Positions 20,760 to 30,915 are shown, counted from the stretch's first letter. The stretch is DNA of 64,000 bases from Microbacterium nymphoidis (GCF_021044885.1 NZ_JAJNOD010000001.1:434001-498000); one strand, 5' to 3'. Notes: generated by a model from the letters alone, not told the origin. A program made the numbers and translations.

Positions 20760-22013
20760 ATGGGACGAGGTGATGGCAGTGGTCGCATGGTCTCAGGACC
20801 ACGTGCCGACGACACCGGCACGGGCATCCTCCATGTCGACATGGATGCGTTCTACGCATCGGTGGCGGTGCTCGATGATCCCTCGCTCGCGGGCAAGCCC
20901 CTGATCATCGGTGCGCCGGAGGGACGGTCGGTGGTCTCCAGCGCCTCCTACGAGGCCCGACGATTCGGCGTTCGCGCGGCGATGCCGGTGAGCCAGGCGT
21001 TGCGTCTCTGCCCGTCCGCCATCGTCGTGTCGCCGGACTTCCACCGCTTCGTGGAGGTCTCCCGTCAGGTCATGGCGATGTTCCGCGACGTCACGCCGCT
21101 GGTCGAGCCCCTCTCCATCGACGAGGCCTTTCTCGATGTGCGCGGCGCTCGGCGGTTGTGGGGCTCACCGCGCGAGATCGCTCAGAACCTCCGGGCGCGT
21201 GTTGCACGCGAAGCCGGCATCACATGCAGCATCGGCGTCGCCGCGACGAAGCACGTGGCCAAGATGGCCTCGACGGTGGCCAAGCCCGACGGCCTACTGG
21301 TCGTGCCGGACTGGGCCACGGATCAGTTCCTCGCACCCCGTCCCGTCAGCGCCATCTGGGGAGTCGGGCCGAAGGCGGCTGAGACGCTGTCCTCCCGCGG
21401 CATCCGTACGGTGGCCGATATCCGTGCGGGCACGGAGCACCAGCTCGTGCGCGCGCTGGGCCAGGCCATGGGGGAGCAGGTGTGGCGTCTGGCGCACGGG
21501 ATCGATCCGCGGCCGGTCTCCACGGAGCGCGTGGAGAAGAGCATCGGTCATGAGGAGACCTTCGAGCAGGATGTCACCGATCACGCTCTGCTGCGCAGTG
21601 AGTTCCGGCGCCTGGCGGATCGTGTCGCGGCGCGACTGCGCTCGGCGTCTCTTGAGGCGCGAACGGTCGCCGTGAAGGTGCGCTTCGATGACTTCACCAC
21701 CCTCAGCCGGTCGCAGACGCTCGCAGAGCCCACCGACGTCGGGCGCAGAATCGGGGAAGCGGCGTGCGAGCTGTTCGGCTCGATCGATGTGCAGGCCCCT
21801 GTCCGCCTGATCGGCGTCCGCGCGGAGAGGCTGCAGAAGGCCGGCGGCGGAGGCCTCGGCCTCTGGGACGATGACGCGGACTGGCGCGCTGTGGACACGG
21901 CACTGGATGGAGCGACGGCACGCTTCGGAAACGGCGCCTTGACACGGGCTTCTGCGCTGGGACGCCGTGATCGGTACGCCCAGCCGCAGGCACGCAGCCT
22001 CGACGAGGGGTAG
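20760..22013 (+). CDS. dinB: DNA polymerase IV (Y family)
   Basis: 417-residue translesion polymerase. The catalytic acidic residues are in HVDMDAFYASV (about 23-33) and SIDEAFLDV (about 119-127). The thumb helix-hairpin-helix (WGVGPKAAETL) and little-finger domain follow, and the length is typical. GGAGG lies near the ATG start. An SOS box was not recognised in the short upstream region. The C-terminal beta-clamp binding peptide is not obvious. Confidence 0.95.
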   Translation: MGRGDGSGRMVSGPRADDTGTGILHVDMDAFYASVAVLDDPSLAGKPLIIGAPEGRSVVSSASYEARRFGVRAAMPVSQALRLCPSAIVVSPDFHRFVEVSRQVMAMFRDVTPLVEPLSIDEAFLDVRGARRLWGSPREIAQNLRARVAREAGITCSIGVAATKHVAKMASTVAKPDGLLVVPDWATDQFLAPRPVSAIWGVGPKAAETLSSRGIRTVADIRAGTEHQLVRALGQAMGEQVWRLAHGIDPRPVSTERVEKSIGHEETFEQDVTDHALLRSEFRRLADRVAARLRSASLEARTVAVKVRFDDFTTLSRSQTLAEPTDVGRRIGEAACELFGSIDVQAPVRLIGVRAERLQKAGGGGLGLWDDDADWRAVDTALDGATARFGNGALTRASALGRRDRYAQPQARSLDEG

Positions 22014-22065
22014 ATCCGCGGCCCGCGTCGCCGCGATCACGGATGCGGCGACGGCGTGTGCGGGG

Positions 22066-22071
22066 TACGGT
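22066..22071 (+). promoter_or_regulatory. Possible -10 box, GerW-like gene
   Basis: TACGGT, six bases before the ATG at 22078; the intervening GGAGGC also looks like a Shine-Dalgarno, so the assignment is ambiguous. Confidence 0.35.
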
Positions 22072-22077
22072 GGAGGC

Positions 22078-22398
22078 ATGCCCAACCTCGCACTGGAACT
22101 CGGCAAGCTCACGGCCTCCTCGGGCGTCGCCAGCGTCTACGGAGAGCAGCAGGACGTCGACGGAGTCCGCGTCATCCCCGTCGCCGCCACCTGGAGCGGC
22201 TTCGGGGCGGGCGAGGACGAGGAGAGGGGCTCCGGCGGCGGTGGGGGCGGCGTGTCCCTTCCCGTCGGCGCCTACATCCGCCGTGGCGACGACATCCGCT
22301 TCGAGGCGAATCTGATCTCGCTGCTGGTGGTGGGCATTCCGTTCGTCTGGGTCGCTGGTCGCGCCCTCGCACGCATCATCCGTGCCCTCAAGCGCTGA
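22078..22398 (+). CDS. GerW/YtfJ-like small protein
   Basis: 106 residues. An N-terminal alpha/beta part (GVASVYGEQQDVDGVRVIPVA) leads to a glycine run (GSGGGGGGGVSLPVGAYI), then a C-terminal hydrophobic helix (LLVVGIPFVWVAGRALARII). The order, with the Gly-rich loop before a Pro-Val-Gly strand, resembles the GerW family (sporulation protein YtfJ). Members occur widely in non-sporulating actinobacteria with unknown function. The stop lies inside the start region of the next gene. Confidence 0.6.
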   Translation: MPNLALELGKLTASSGVASVYGEQQDVDGVRVIPVAATWSGFGAGEDEERGSGGGGGGVSLPVGAYIRRGDDIRFEANLISLLVVGIPFVWVAGRALARIIRALKR

Positions 22399-22972
22399 CA
22401 CTTCCGCGTCGCAACCGGATCCACTGGATCACGCGCTCCGCAGAGCCGTGGCCAGCGTGATGGCGCTCGTGGGAGATCGGTCGCGAGCAAGTGTTCTGAT
22501 CGATGGCCGCAGCGGTGCGGGCAAGAGCAGCTTGTCTCGCCGGCTGGCAGATGCCTGGCCGCGGCCACGGCCTACCGTGCTGCCTCTTGACGCGGTCTAC
22601 CCGGGCTGGGACGGTCTCGACGCAGGAGCCGAGGCCGTGATCCGCGACATCCTTGTGCCGCGCTCTCTCGGCGAGCATGGCCGAGTGAGCGGCTGGGACT
22701 GGGCACAGGATCGGCCCGCGGGGTTCTCCGCCGCGCCGCACGACCGGGGCCTCATCGTCGAGGGGTGCGGGATCCTGCGCGCCGAGTCCGCGCCGCTCGC
22801 CGACGTGACCGTCTGGCTGGAAGCCCCCGCAGCGACGCGGCGCGAGCGTGCGCTCGATCGGGACGGCGATGCGTACCGACCCCATTGGGACCGGTGGGCG
22901 GCGCAGGAGGATGAGCACATCCACCGTCACGATCCGCAGGCGCTGGCCGATCTCGTCCTCACGCTCCCCTGA
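22382..22972 (+). CDS. P-loop nucleoside/uridine kinase-like ATPase
   Basis: 196 residues. Walker A is GRSGAGKSS (about 41-49); the following LADAWPRPRPTVLPLDAVYPGWDGL resembles uridine-kinase-like phosphotransferases, where an acidic residue follows the second strand. An arginine-rich lid (ATRRERALDRDGDAYRPHWDRW) is visible. The substrate is unknown. GTG 22382 is upstream of the preceding gene's stop (17-base overlap in a different frame), so translation is probably coupled. Confidence 0.75.
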   Translation: MPSSADTSASQPDPLDHALRRAVASVMALVGDRSRASVLIDGRSGAGKSSLSRRLADAWPRPRPTVLPLDAVYPGWDGLDAGAEAVIRDILVPRSLGEHGRVSGWDWAQDRPAGFSAAPHDRGLIVEGCGILRAESAPLADVTVWLEAPAATRRERALDRDGDAYRPHWDRWAAQEDEHIHRHDPQALADLVLTLP

Positions 22973-23007
22973 GACACCCGGCCGCGCGCCGATCGTAGCG
23001 AGAGTTG

Positions 23008-23487
23008 TCAGGAGCTTGCGACCACGACCTGCTCGAGCTGGTAGCCGAGCCATTCGTAGATGCCGACAATGGGGCTGTCCGGATCCAGCACGGCAGGCGC
23101 GGGATCCGACCCGGGACCACCTGCAGCGATCCCGAGCCGTGAGGCCAGCACGAGCCGCAGGGCGGACAGAGTGCGCATCCAAGCGGGCGCAGTGTGCGCA
23201 TCGAGGAGGATCGCGGCAGGATCCTGCGTTGAGGCTCGATCGGCCTCGGCCAGAGCATCGGCGACGACGGTGGCGTCGTGCTGCCGCCGGGTCACGCTGT
23301 CGGCCTCGGTGAGCCGCCGGAACTCCCGGCTGGCGTCATCGTCGTCCGGGTAGACGCTCGGGGCGAGCCGCGCCAGAGCGGGATCATCTGCCGCTGACCC
23401 CTGCTGCAAGACATCGGTGAACTGAGCCACGAGGTCGGAGAGCACCGCTCGCTCCTGCGCGGACAGGGTGAACTGGCCGGGGGTCAC
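23008..23487 (-). CDS. DUF2017 family protein
   Basis: 159 residues, no known function. The N-terminal helix (LSAQERAVLSDLVAQF), acidic PSVYPDDDDASREFRRL and a C-terminal VGIYEWLGYQLEQVV match the DUF2017 proteins that follow clpS in actinobacteria. Its start overlaps the clpS stop by four bases (ATGA-type coupling), the last gene of a zincin-clpS-DUF2017 operon. Convergent with the kinase-like gene without a clear hairpin between. Confidence 0.85.
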   Translation of the reverse strand: MTPGQFTLSAQERAVLSDLVAQFTDVLQQGSAADDPALARLAPSVYPDDDDASREFRRLTEADSVTRRQHDATVVADALAEADRASTQDPAAILLDAHTAPAWMRTLSALRLVLASRLGIAAGGPGSDPAPAVLDPDSPIVGIYEWLGYQLEQVVVASS

Positions 23488-23789
23488 TGCGGTGCCTGCC
23501 GAACTGTCGCCCAGAGCCCATAGTCGTGCATCGCCTGCGCGTGCAGCTCCATCTGTTCCCGTGCCCCTTCAGCCACCACGGCATGACCGTCGTTGTGCAC
23601 GCGTAGCATCAGCGTGTTCGCCTTCTCGGCGCTGAAGCCGAAGTAGTCGCGGAAGACCTTCACGACGTAACTCATCAGGTTCACCGGGTCATCCCACACC
23701 ACTGTCTGCCAGGGGCGTCCCGGTGATGCGGTCTCCTCCGTGCGCTCGTCCTGCTGCTGGGCGACGTCCGGGAATGCGAGTGCGGTCAT
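23484..23789 (-). CDS. clpS: ATP-dependent Clp protease adaptor ClpS
   Basis: 101 residues. ClpS binds N-degron substrates and delivers them to the Clp ATPase. The family signature VVWDDPVNLMSYVVKVF is present, as is LMLRVHNDGHAVVAEG and the ATVRQA C-terminal strand. The ATG at 23789 overlaps the upstream zincin stop by four bases; a GTG six bases earlier is less likely. The clpP1-clpP2-clpX genes are 31 kb away. Confidence 0.95.
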   Translation of the reverse strand: MTALAFPDVAQQQDERTEETASPGRPWQTVVWDDPVNLMSYVVKVFRDYFGFSAEKANTLMLRVHNDGHAVVAEGAREQMELHAQAMHDYGLWATVRQAPQ

Positions 23790-24136
23790 GCCCACCCCAG
23801 TTCATGCAGCCGTTCGTCGTCTATGCCATAGAAGTGAGCGATCTCATGGACGAGCGTTGTGTGGACCTCGTCGCGCAGCTCCGCGAGTGAATCGACGGCC
23901 TGCAGATGCGGTTCACGGTAGACGATGATCCGGTCTGGCAGATCCCCCAGGCCGTATCGCTCGCGCTCGGTCAGCGCCAGGCCGTCATAGAGGCCGAGCA
24001 GGTCGAGAGACCCGTCCTCGGGGCGGTCCTCGACCACGAACACCACGTTATCGAGTCCGTCGACCATGTCGTCGGGTAGAAGGTCGAGTTCTTCGATGAC
24101 GAGCGCTTCGAACGCCGTCGCGTCGAGGTCAATCAT
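23786..24136 (-). CDS. Zincin-like metallopeptidase
   Basis: 116 residues. A compact zinc-protease fold with HEIAHFYGIDDERLHELGW (about 97-115), i.e. the HExxH motif and a third ligand region. It belongs to the small actinobacterial family often placed beside clpS. The substrate is unknown. ATG 24136 is preceded by TACGCT at exactly six bases, giving a leaderless start for the three-gene operon. Confidence 0.85.
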   Translation of the reverse strand: MIDLDATAFEALVIEELDLLPDDMVDGLDNVVFVVEDRPEDGSLDLLGLYDGLALTERERYGLGDLPDRIIVYREPHLQAVDSLAELRDEVHTTLVHEIAHFYGIDDERLHELGWA

Positions 24137-24142
24137 CCTTCG

Positions 24143-24148
24143 AGCGTA
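24143..24148 (-). promoter_or_regulatory. Putative -10 box, leaderless zincin-clpS operon
   Basis: TACGCT, six bases (CGAAGG) before the ATG at 24136. Confidence 0.5.
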
Positions 24149-24213
24149 CCCATATCCGGCGGTCGGCGTCGTCGCTCGCGCGGCTGCGGCCCCACACTGT
24201 CGGCGACGTTGCC

Positions 24214-24219
24214 TACGAT
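24214..24219 (+). promoter_or_regulatory. Putative -10 box, leaderless SDR/DUF2867 gene
   Basis: TACGAT, six bases (GGCTGG) before the ATG at 24226. Confidence 0.5.
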
Positions 24220-24225
24220 GGCTGG

Positions 24226-25800
24226 ATGAGGGCGCGGGATGAGGACACAGAGACGGCAGCGACACTGAGCACGCCCAGCGGTGCGGAGGAGACGTACCGC
24301 GCGCGCACCGGGGCGGACGGCTCCGCACCGCGCGTGCTGGTGCTCGGTGCGACGGGATATCTCGGCGGGCGCCTCGTGCCACGACTGCTGGCTGCCGGCT
24401 ATCGCGTGCGAGCACTCACTCGGGGGGCCACGCGCCTCGAAGGCGCCCCCTGGCGCGACGACGTCGATGTCGTCGACGGCGACGCCACCGATCCGGGCGC
24501 CCTGGCGCGCGCCCTCGATGGCGTCGACATCATCTACTACCTGATTCACTCCATGTCGGCCGGCCGGGATTTCGCGGAGCTCGATCGGCGCATCGCTCGT
24601 GCGGTGGGGGCAGCGGCGGAGCGAGCCGGGGTGAAGCAGATCATCTACCTCGGCGGACTGCACCCGCGCGATGTGCCGCTCTCGCCGCATCTGAACTCGC
24701 GTCGCGAAGTGGGGGAGATCCTCCTCGCAGCCGAGACGCCGACGCTGGTGCTGCAAGCGGGCGTGGTGATCGGTTCCGGCTCCGCCTCCTTCGAAATGAT
24801 CCGCCATCTCACCGAAGTCCTTCCGGTGATGCCGGCGCCGCGGTGGGTTCGAAACCGCATACAGCCGATCGCGGTGCGTGACGTGCTGCACTACCTGCTG
24901 GCTGCGGCGAAGCTCCCGGAACCGGTCAATCGTGCCGTCGACATCGGCGGTCCGGATGTGCTCCGCTACGGGCAGATGATGAACGCCTATGCGGTGGTGG
25001 CGGGCCTTCCGCAACGGCGGATCATCGCATTGCCGGTACTCACGCCGCGCCTGGCGTCTCTCTGGGTTGGACTGGTGACACCGGTGCCGCAGCGCATCGC
25101 CCGACCGCTCGTGGAGTCGCTGCAGCAGGAGTGCATCATGCAGGATGACGTGATCGACACGCTGATCCCGCCGCCGGCGGCCGGTCTGACCACCTATCGA
25201 GACGCTGTTCGGCTGGCGCTGGGACGCATCGAGATGGATGCCGTGGAGACCAGTTGGGTGGATGGGCGCGTGCCGCGTGCACCGAGTGACCCCATGCCCA
25301 GTGACCCGGACTGGTCCGGTCGCACGGTCTTCGTCGACGCTCGCGAACGAACGACGCAGGCGTCACCCTCGGCGGTCTGGCGCGTGATCAGTCAGATCGG
25401 TGGTGCGCGCGGCTGGTACTCAGCATCGATCCTGTGGGCGCTGCGCGGTGTCATGGACCGGCTGCTCGGGGGAGTGGGACTCCAACGAGGGCGACGGTCG
25501 CGATTGACGGTCCGGGTGGGCGATGCGATCGACTTCTGGCGGGTCGAGGCCGTGGAACCGGGGCGGCTCCTGCGACTGCGTGCGGAGATGCGGGTGCCGG
25601 GCGATGCCTGGCTGGAGCTGTCGGTCGACCCGACGCCGGACGGCGGCGCCACCTACCGTCAGCGTGCGGTGTTCTTCCCTCGCGGCCTGTCGGGCCGGCT
25701 CTACTGGCTCTCGATGCTGCCGTTCCACGGCTTGATCTTCGCCGGTATGGTCAACGAGATCATCGCGGACTCGGAGGGGACTCAGAGTGGGTCTCGCTGA
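24226..25800 (+). CDS. NAD(P)-binding SDR-type protein with C-terminal DUF2867
   Basis: 524 residues. Residues about 38-330 form an atypical short-chain dehydrogenase: Rossmann motif VLGATGYLGGRL, then YYLIHSMSAG and YLGGLHP (NDUFA9-like subgroup). Residues about 365-515 form a DUF2867 (START/SRPBCC-like) domain with ARGWYSASILWALRGVMDRLLGG and a C-terminal YWLSMLPFHGLIFAGM. The same two-domain order is common in actinobacteria; the ligand is unknown. Its start looks leaderless. A strong hairpin separates it from the convergent tRNA-His. Confidence 0.88.
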   Translation: MRARDEDTETAATLSTPSGAEETYRARTGADGSAPRVLVLGATGYLGGRLVPRLLAAGYRVRALTRGATRLEGAPWRDDVDVVDGDATDPGALARALDGVDIIYYLIHSMSAGRDFAELDRRIARAVGAAAERAGVKQIIYLGGLHPRDVPLSPHLNSRREVGEILLAAETPTLVLQAGVVIGSGSASFEMIRHLTEVLPVMPAPRWVRNRIQPIAVRDVLHYLLAAAKLPEPVNRAVDIGGPDVLRYGQMMNAYAVVAGLPQRRIIALPVLTPRLASLWVGLVTPVPQRIARPLVESLQQECIMQDDVIDTLIPPPAAGLTTYRDAVRLALGRIEMDAVETSWVDGRVPRAPSDPMPSDPDWSGRTVFVDARERTTQASPSAVWRVISQIGGARGWYSASILWALRGVMDRLLGGVGLQRGRRSRLTVRVGDAIDFWRVEAVEPGRLLRLRAEMRVPGDAWLELSVDPTPDGGATYRQRAVFFPRGLSGRLYWLSMLPFHGLIFAGMVNEIIADSEGTQSGSR

Positions 25801-25849
25801 CCGGAGACGTGCCGCACGGGCCTGGGAAGGGAGACTCCTCTGAAACGGA

Positions 25850-25881
25850 GAATCCCCGGAGCCGAACGGCTCCGGGGATTC
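25850..25881. terminator. Bidirectional intrinsic terminator
   Basis: A 14-bp perfect stem (25850-25863 with 25868-25881) and GAAC loop between the SDR gene and tRNA-His, serving both. Confidence 0.85.
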
Positions 25882-25884
25882 ATC

Positions 25885-25960
25885 TGGGTGAGTAACGGGG
25901 CTTGAACCCGCGACCTCCTGGACCACAACCAGGCGCTCTACCAACTGAGCTATACCCACC
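25885..25960 (-). tRNA. tRNA-His (GTG)
   Basis: Cloverleaf on the minus strand: acceptor GTGGGTA/TACTCAC, D-arm GCTCAGTTGGTAGAGC, anticodon stem-loop with GTG, T-arm with GGTTCAAGC. The extra 5' G (G-1) opposite C73, the histidine identity element, is encoded at 25960. The 3' CCA is only partly encoded. Confidence 0.97.
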
Positions 25961-25996
25961 GTGTCCCCGCCTCAGCGGGGCAACTCGTCTATTCTG

Positions 25997-26623
25997 TCAC
26001 AGGTTCGGACCGAACGATGACACGACGGCTTCCGACACGGCCTTCGCCTGGTCCGAAGTTGGCCCCGGATCAGGCACGAATACGGCGCGACGATAATATT
26101 CGAGTTCTCGAATGGACTCGAGGATGTCGGCGAGTGCGCGGTGACCACCATCCTTTTCGGGGGCCTGGAAGTACGCGCGTGGGTACCACCGTCGAGAGAG
26201 CTCCTTGATGCTGGAGACGTCTACGTTGCGGTAGTGCAGGTGACGGTCGACGCGGGGCATGTACTTGGCGATGAACATACGATCGGTGCCGATGGTGTTC
26301 CCGGCCAGCGGGGCCTTGCCCTCCATCGGGACGAAGCGGCGGATGTACTCGAGCGACAGGTACTCGGCCTCGGCCACGCTCACGCCATCGGGGATCTCCT
26401 CGATCAGCCCGGATGTGGTGTGCATGTTGGTGACGAACTCGTTCATGTTGGCCAGCGCCGAGTCGTTCGGCTTGATGACCACGCGGAACCCGGGATCGAT
26501 GAGATTGAGCTCGAAGTCGGTGATGACGATCGCGATCTCGACGAGTTCGTCGACGGCGAGGTCGAGTCCCGTCATCTCGCAGTCGATCCAGACGAGCCGG
26601 TCATTCTCGGCAGCAGAAACCAT
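25997..26623 (-). CDS. orn: Oligoribonuclease
   Basis: 208 residues. A DEDDh 3'-5' exonuclease that degrades 2-5 nt RNAs and pGpG. Acidic residues are in WIDCEMTGLD (N-terminus) with later FVTNMHTTSGL and the HRALADILESI His/Asp pair. ATG 26623 is preferred over GTG 26629 because TAGGAT is exactly six bases upstream of it. Lies between two tRNA genes on the same strand. Confidence 0.96.
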   Translation of the reverse strand: MVSAAENDRLVWIDCEMTGLDLAVDELVEIAIVITDFELNLIDPGFRVVIKPNDSALANMNEFVTNMHTTSGLIEEIPDGVSVAEAEYLSLEYIRRFVPMEGKAPLAGNTIGTDRMFIAKYMPRVDRHLHYRNVDVSSIKELSRRWYPRAYFQAPEKDGGHRALADILESIRELEYYRRAVFVPDPGPTSDQAKAVSEAVVSSFGPNL

Positions 26624-26629
26624 GCTCAC

Positions 26630-26635
26630 ATCCTA
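26630..26635 (-). promoter_or_regulatory. Putative -10 box, leaderless orn
   Basis: TAGGAT, six bases (GTGAGC) before the ATG at 26623. Confidence 0.5.
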
Positions 26636-26696
26636 GTCGCGGCATATTCGGGCAGCCGAGAGACGGCCGCCCTGGAACGCGCTTCTGGCGGGGATG

Positions 26697-26772
26697 TGGT
26701 CCCCCAGAGGTGATTCGAACACCTGACCGGCGGATTAGAAGGCCGCTGCTCTATCCACTGAGCTACTGGGGG
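26697..26772 (-). tRNA. tRNA-Arg (TCT)
   Basis: Minus-strand cloverleaf: acceptor CCCCCAG/CTGGGGG, D-arm GCTCAGTGGATAGAGC, anticodon loop CTTCTAA (anticodon TCT), T-arm AGGTG-TTCGAAT-CACCT, discriminator A and an encoded CCA. One C-T mismatch closes the anticodon loop. Confidence 0.95.
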
Positions 26773-26878
26773 TCGTGCCACCAGAGTATCGGTTCCGGCG
26801 ACGAGCCGGTGAACGGCTGCCGGCGTCGTGGTGTGCGCCCCCGGAACCGCAGACGCGAGTGTGTCGATGAGGGCCACT

Positions 26879-27136
26879 TCACATCCAGCGCAGGCAGTCG
26901 CAGGCTTCATCTGCGCTCCAGAACTCGCCCACCTCGCGGAAGCCGCCGACGGCGGCGTCGAAGCGGCGAGCCTGGAAACGGGTGCCCGCAGCACGGGCAA
27001 CGGCCCGGATCTGCCCGAGCACCCGACCGTCTGCCGCGATCACACGCCAGGCGTTCTCGGCCACGGGAAGCAAGCGCTCCCGGACGGTGGTATGCAGGCG
27101 CGGCGCGAACCGGGCGGAACTGATGGTGGCGGACAT
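26879..27136 (-). CDS. Small conserved-looking protein, function unknown
   Basis: 85 residues with a good Shine-Dalgarno (AGAAGGGAG ending eight bases before ATG 27136). The body RERLLPVAENAWRVIAADG, VLGQIRAVARAAG and a C-terminal FREVGEFWSADEACDCLRW look like a folded alpha/beta protein, with many charged and aromatic residues. I do not recognise a family. It is divergent from the ssb-like gene with a shared 222-bp promoter region, which may mean related regulation. Confidence 0.65.
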   Translation of the reverse strand: MSATISSARFAPRLHTTVRERLLPVAENAWRVIAADGRVLGQIRAVARAAGTRFQARRFDAAVGGFREVGEFWSADEACDCLRWM

Positions 27137-27358
27137 GTGCGTCTCCCTTCTGAGGGCAACGTTAGGCGGGGCCTCGGACATTGCCGCGGGCCGACGTCGT
27201 CCCTCCTCCACAGGCGGGCCGATGCGGCGATCGATCCCGCTTTCCCCGATCACTGGCGGTTCGCTTCGCCGGGGCGCGCAGCATGGAACCGATCCGGCGC
27301 CGACTCGGGCACGACGGCGCCGGATCACCGGCGGAAGGTCCGCCCTGAAGGGAGAGAA

Positions 27359-27868
27359 ATGACGGAGAACATCACCGTGGTCGGCAACGTTGCGTCCGAG
27401 CCGCGACAGGCGGTCAGCGGAGCCGGGGCGACGTACACCTCGTTCCGGCTCGCAACAGACAACCGCAGGTATGACCGGGCGACCGGAGAGTGGATCGACG
27501 GCACGCCGAACTGGTTCACGATCTACGTCTGGAGAGCCCTCGGCGAGAACGCCCTCGCCTCCGTCCGGACGGGCGATCGTGTGCTGATCTCGGGCAGGTT
27601 GCGTCTACGCGCGTGGACGGATGGGGATCGCCGGGGGACGGCCGCCGAGATCGACGCGGACGCGATGGGTCCCGACCTGCGCTGGGGAACGACGACCTTT
27701 CATCGTGCACGGCGTCTGGCGGCGACGGATCCGGACGAAGGCATCGACGTGCCACCCGCTTCGATGGCGCTGACGGACATCGAGGCTCCGCCGGTCGACG
27801 CCCAGGATGAGCCGGCAGCTTCGGGGGCGCAGGCGGAACAGTGGGCGGCGACGGCAACCCCGTTCTGA
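27359..27868 (+). CDS. Single-stranded DNA-binding protein (paralogue)
   Basis: 169 residues. The OB fold spans about 1-110 (ENITVVGNVASEP, TSFRLATDNRRYD, WFTIYVWRALGENALASV, GDRVLISGRLRLR). The C-terminal third is low-complexity and ends in TATPF, which keeps the terminal Pro-Phe but lacks the acidic DDDIPF-type tip of a housekeeping SSB. It is therefore probably a secondary SSB, as is common in actinobacteria. The start is ATG 27359 with AAGGGAGAG just upstream. Confidence 0.88.
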   Translation: MTENITVVGNVASEPRQAVSGAGATYTSFRLATDNRRYDRATGEWIDGTPNWFTIYVWRALGENALASVRTGDRVLISGRLRLRAWTDGDRRGTAAEIDADAMGPDLRWGTTTFHRARRLAATDPDEGIDVPPASMALTDIEAPPVDAQDEPAASGAQAEQWAATATPF

Positions 27869-27926
27869 GCGGGCGCGCGGCCGGGCGGGGGAGACGTGGC
27901 CCGGTACGAGTACGAGCTGGTGCCGG

Positions 27927-27986
27927 GCGAAGGAACACGGGTTGCGGCGCTCGGCGATGTGCGAAGGGACACGGGTAGCGGCGCTC
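27927..27986. repeat. 26-bp direct repeat, 34-bp offset
   Basis: 27927-27952 and 27961-27986 match at 24 of 26 positions (core ACACGGG..GCGGCGCTC). Intergenic, between the ssb-like gene and the lipoprotein promoter. Confidence 0.85.
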
Positions 27987-28009
27987 AGCAGGTTGACGGG
28001 TGGGAACCA

Positions 28010-28015
28010 TAGACT
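28010..28015 (+). promoter_or_regulatory. Putative -10 box, leaderless lipoprotein gene
   Basis: TAGACT, six bases (CGCGGG) before the GTG at 28022. Confidence 0.5.
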
Positions 28016-28021
28016 CGCGGG

Positions 28022-28561
28022 GTGACTCGTCTCCCGCGCCGAACGCTGACCGCCACCGCTCTCCCCGCCGTGATCGCGATCACGGGGATGCTGCTGCTTG
28101 CCGGCTGCACTCCCACGGAGAGTGCCGATCCCGCGCCTGCATCGTCCGATACCGTCGCACCGGAAGCCGCCGCAACCGCGCAGCCGAGCGAGGCTGCGTC
28201 CGAGGAGCCGGCTGCCCCTGCTGCTCCCGCCGCATTCGTGCCCGATGGGAACGCCGCGGCGAACCTTCCCATCTTCACCCAGACGGTTGCAGCAGTCTGG
28301 GCATCGGATGCGAAGGACCAGGGGCGGGCATACATCGACGCTCTCGTGGCTGTGGGATTCGACAAGGCGGCGATGCAGGTGACTGCTGACCGCACCACGA
28401 TCGGCGACCCGGCGGAGAGTATCCAGTTCTCGGTGGTCTTCGCCGGCGAGTGTCTGGTCGGCCAGGTCGGGCCGGCCACGGGCGAGCCCCACACCGTGAT
28501 CGCCCCCGTGCTGAGCACGGGCGCCTGCCTCGTCGGCGGAACGCGACCCATCGACTGGTGA
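28022..28561 (+). CDS. Secreted lipoprotein, unknown function
   Basis: 179 residues. A basic N-terminus and hydrophobic stretch end in LLLAGC (lipobox Cys near 29), then an Ala/Pro/Ser/Glu-rich linker to about 75 and a compact domain of about 105 residues containing two cysteines (GECLVGQVG and GACLVGGTRPIDW) that could form a disulfide outside the cell. This is the pattern of small Microbacteriaceae lipoproteins, possibly DUF6993; I am not certain of the family. GTG start, leaderless signature. Confidence 0.8.
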   Translation: MTRLPRRTLTATALPAVIAITGMLLLAGCTPTESADPAPASSDTVAPEAAATAQPSEAASEEPAAPAAPAAFVPDGNAAANLPIFTQTVAAVWASDAKDQGRAYIDALVAVGFDKAAMQVTADRTTIGDPAESIQFSVVFAGECLVGQVGPATGEPHTVIAPVLSTGACLVGGTRPIDW

Positions 28562-28664
28562 CCGCGCCCGTCCCGCTGCGGCGGTGCAGCCGGGTCGTGA
28601 TCGACGGCGCGGACGCGCGGCCGGCTCGCCGGGCCTTTCCCTGGCTGCGCCGGTAGACTCGGAT

Positions 28665-28690
28665 CCGGTGCGCGGTTGGTCGCGCACCGG
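28665..28690 (+). promoter_or_regulatory. 5'-leader hairpin upstream of ettA
   Basis: A 10-bp perfect stem (CCGGTGCGCG, 28665-28674 with 28681-28690) with loop GTTGGT, just after TAGACT (28654-28659), which could be the ettA -10 box. If so, the hairpin lies at or near the transcript's 5' end, about 65-90 bases before the start codon. Confidence 0.5.
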
Positions 28691-28753
28691 CAGACTTCGC
28701 CGCGACAGTGCGGCGCGATCAACACCCATCACACAAAGGGACGTGAACCAGGT

Positions 28754-30425
<1,672 letters not shown>

Positions 30426-30433
<8 letters not shown>

Positions 30434-30908
30434 CAGCGTGCGTCTGCACGTTCCCATCCACCTCCGGTGGGGTGATCTCGACGCGTTCAACCATGTGAAC
30501 AACACGTCGATGCTGAAGCTCCTGGAGGAGGTCCGGGTCCGGGCGTTCTGGCGCCCGGGTCCCGGTGAGGACGCGCCGGATACGGCGGTGCTGGACTCGG
30601 GGATCTCCGCCGGACTGCTCACGCTGATCGCGCGGCAGGAGATCGAGTACCTCGCTCCGGTGCCGTATCAGCGCAATCCGCTCGACGTGCAGATGTGGTT
30701 CTCGAAGCTGGGCGGATCCAGCATGGAGATCTGCTACGAGGTCTACTCGCCCGCCGACGGTGCGGATCAGACGCTCTATGCGCGGGCCACATCTGTCGTC
30801 GTGATGGTCGACGCCGAGTCGGGCCGGCCGGTCCGCTTGGACGATGAGCAGCGCGCCGCGTGGAGTCCCTACCTTGGCGAACCGATCACATACACGCATC
30901 GACGGTGA
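30426..30908 (+). CDS. Acyl-CoA thioesterase, hotdog fold (4HBT/YbgC type)
   Basis: 160 residues. A single hotdog domain with RWGDLDAFNHVNNTSML, the canonical 4-hydroxybenzoyl-CoA thioesterase motif in which the Asp is catalytic. It hydrolyses an acyl-CoA thioester; the substrate is unknown. GTG 30426 lies inside the ettA end (eight-base overlap), so it is co-translated with ettA. A 13-bp hairpin follows the stop. Confidence 0.9.
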
Positions 30909-30915
30909 ACATGCA

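Noticed and set aside
28562..28753. Riboswitch in the ettA leader
   Set aside because: Only one hairpin is visible and no conserved aptamer core was recognised.
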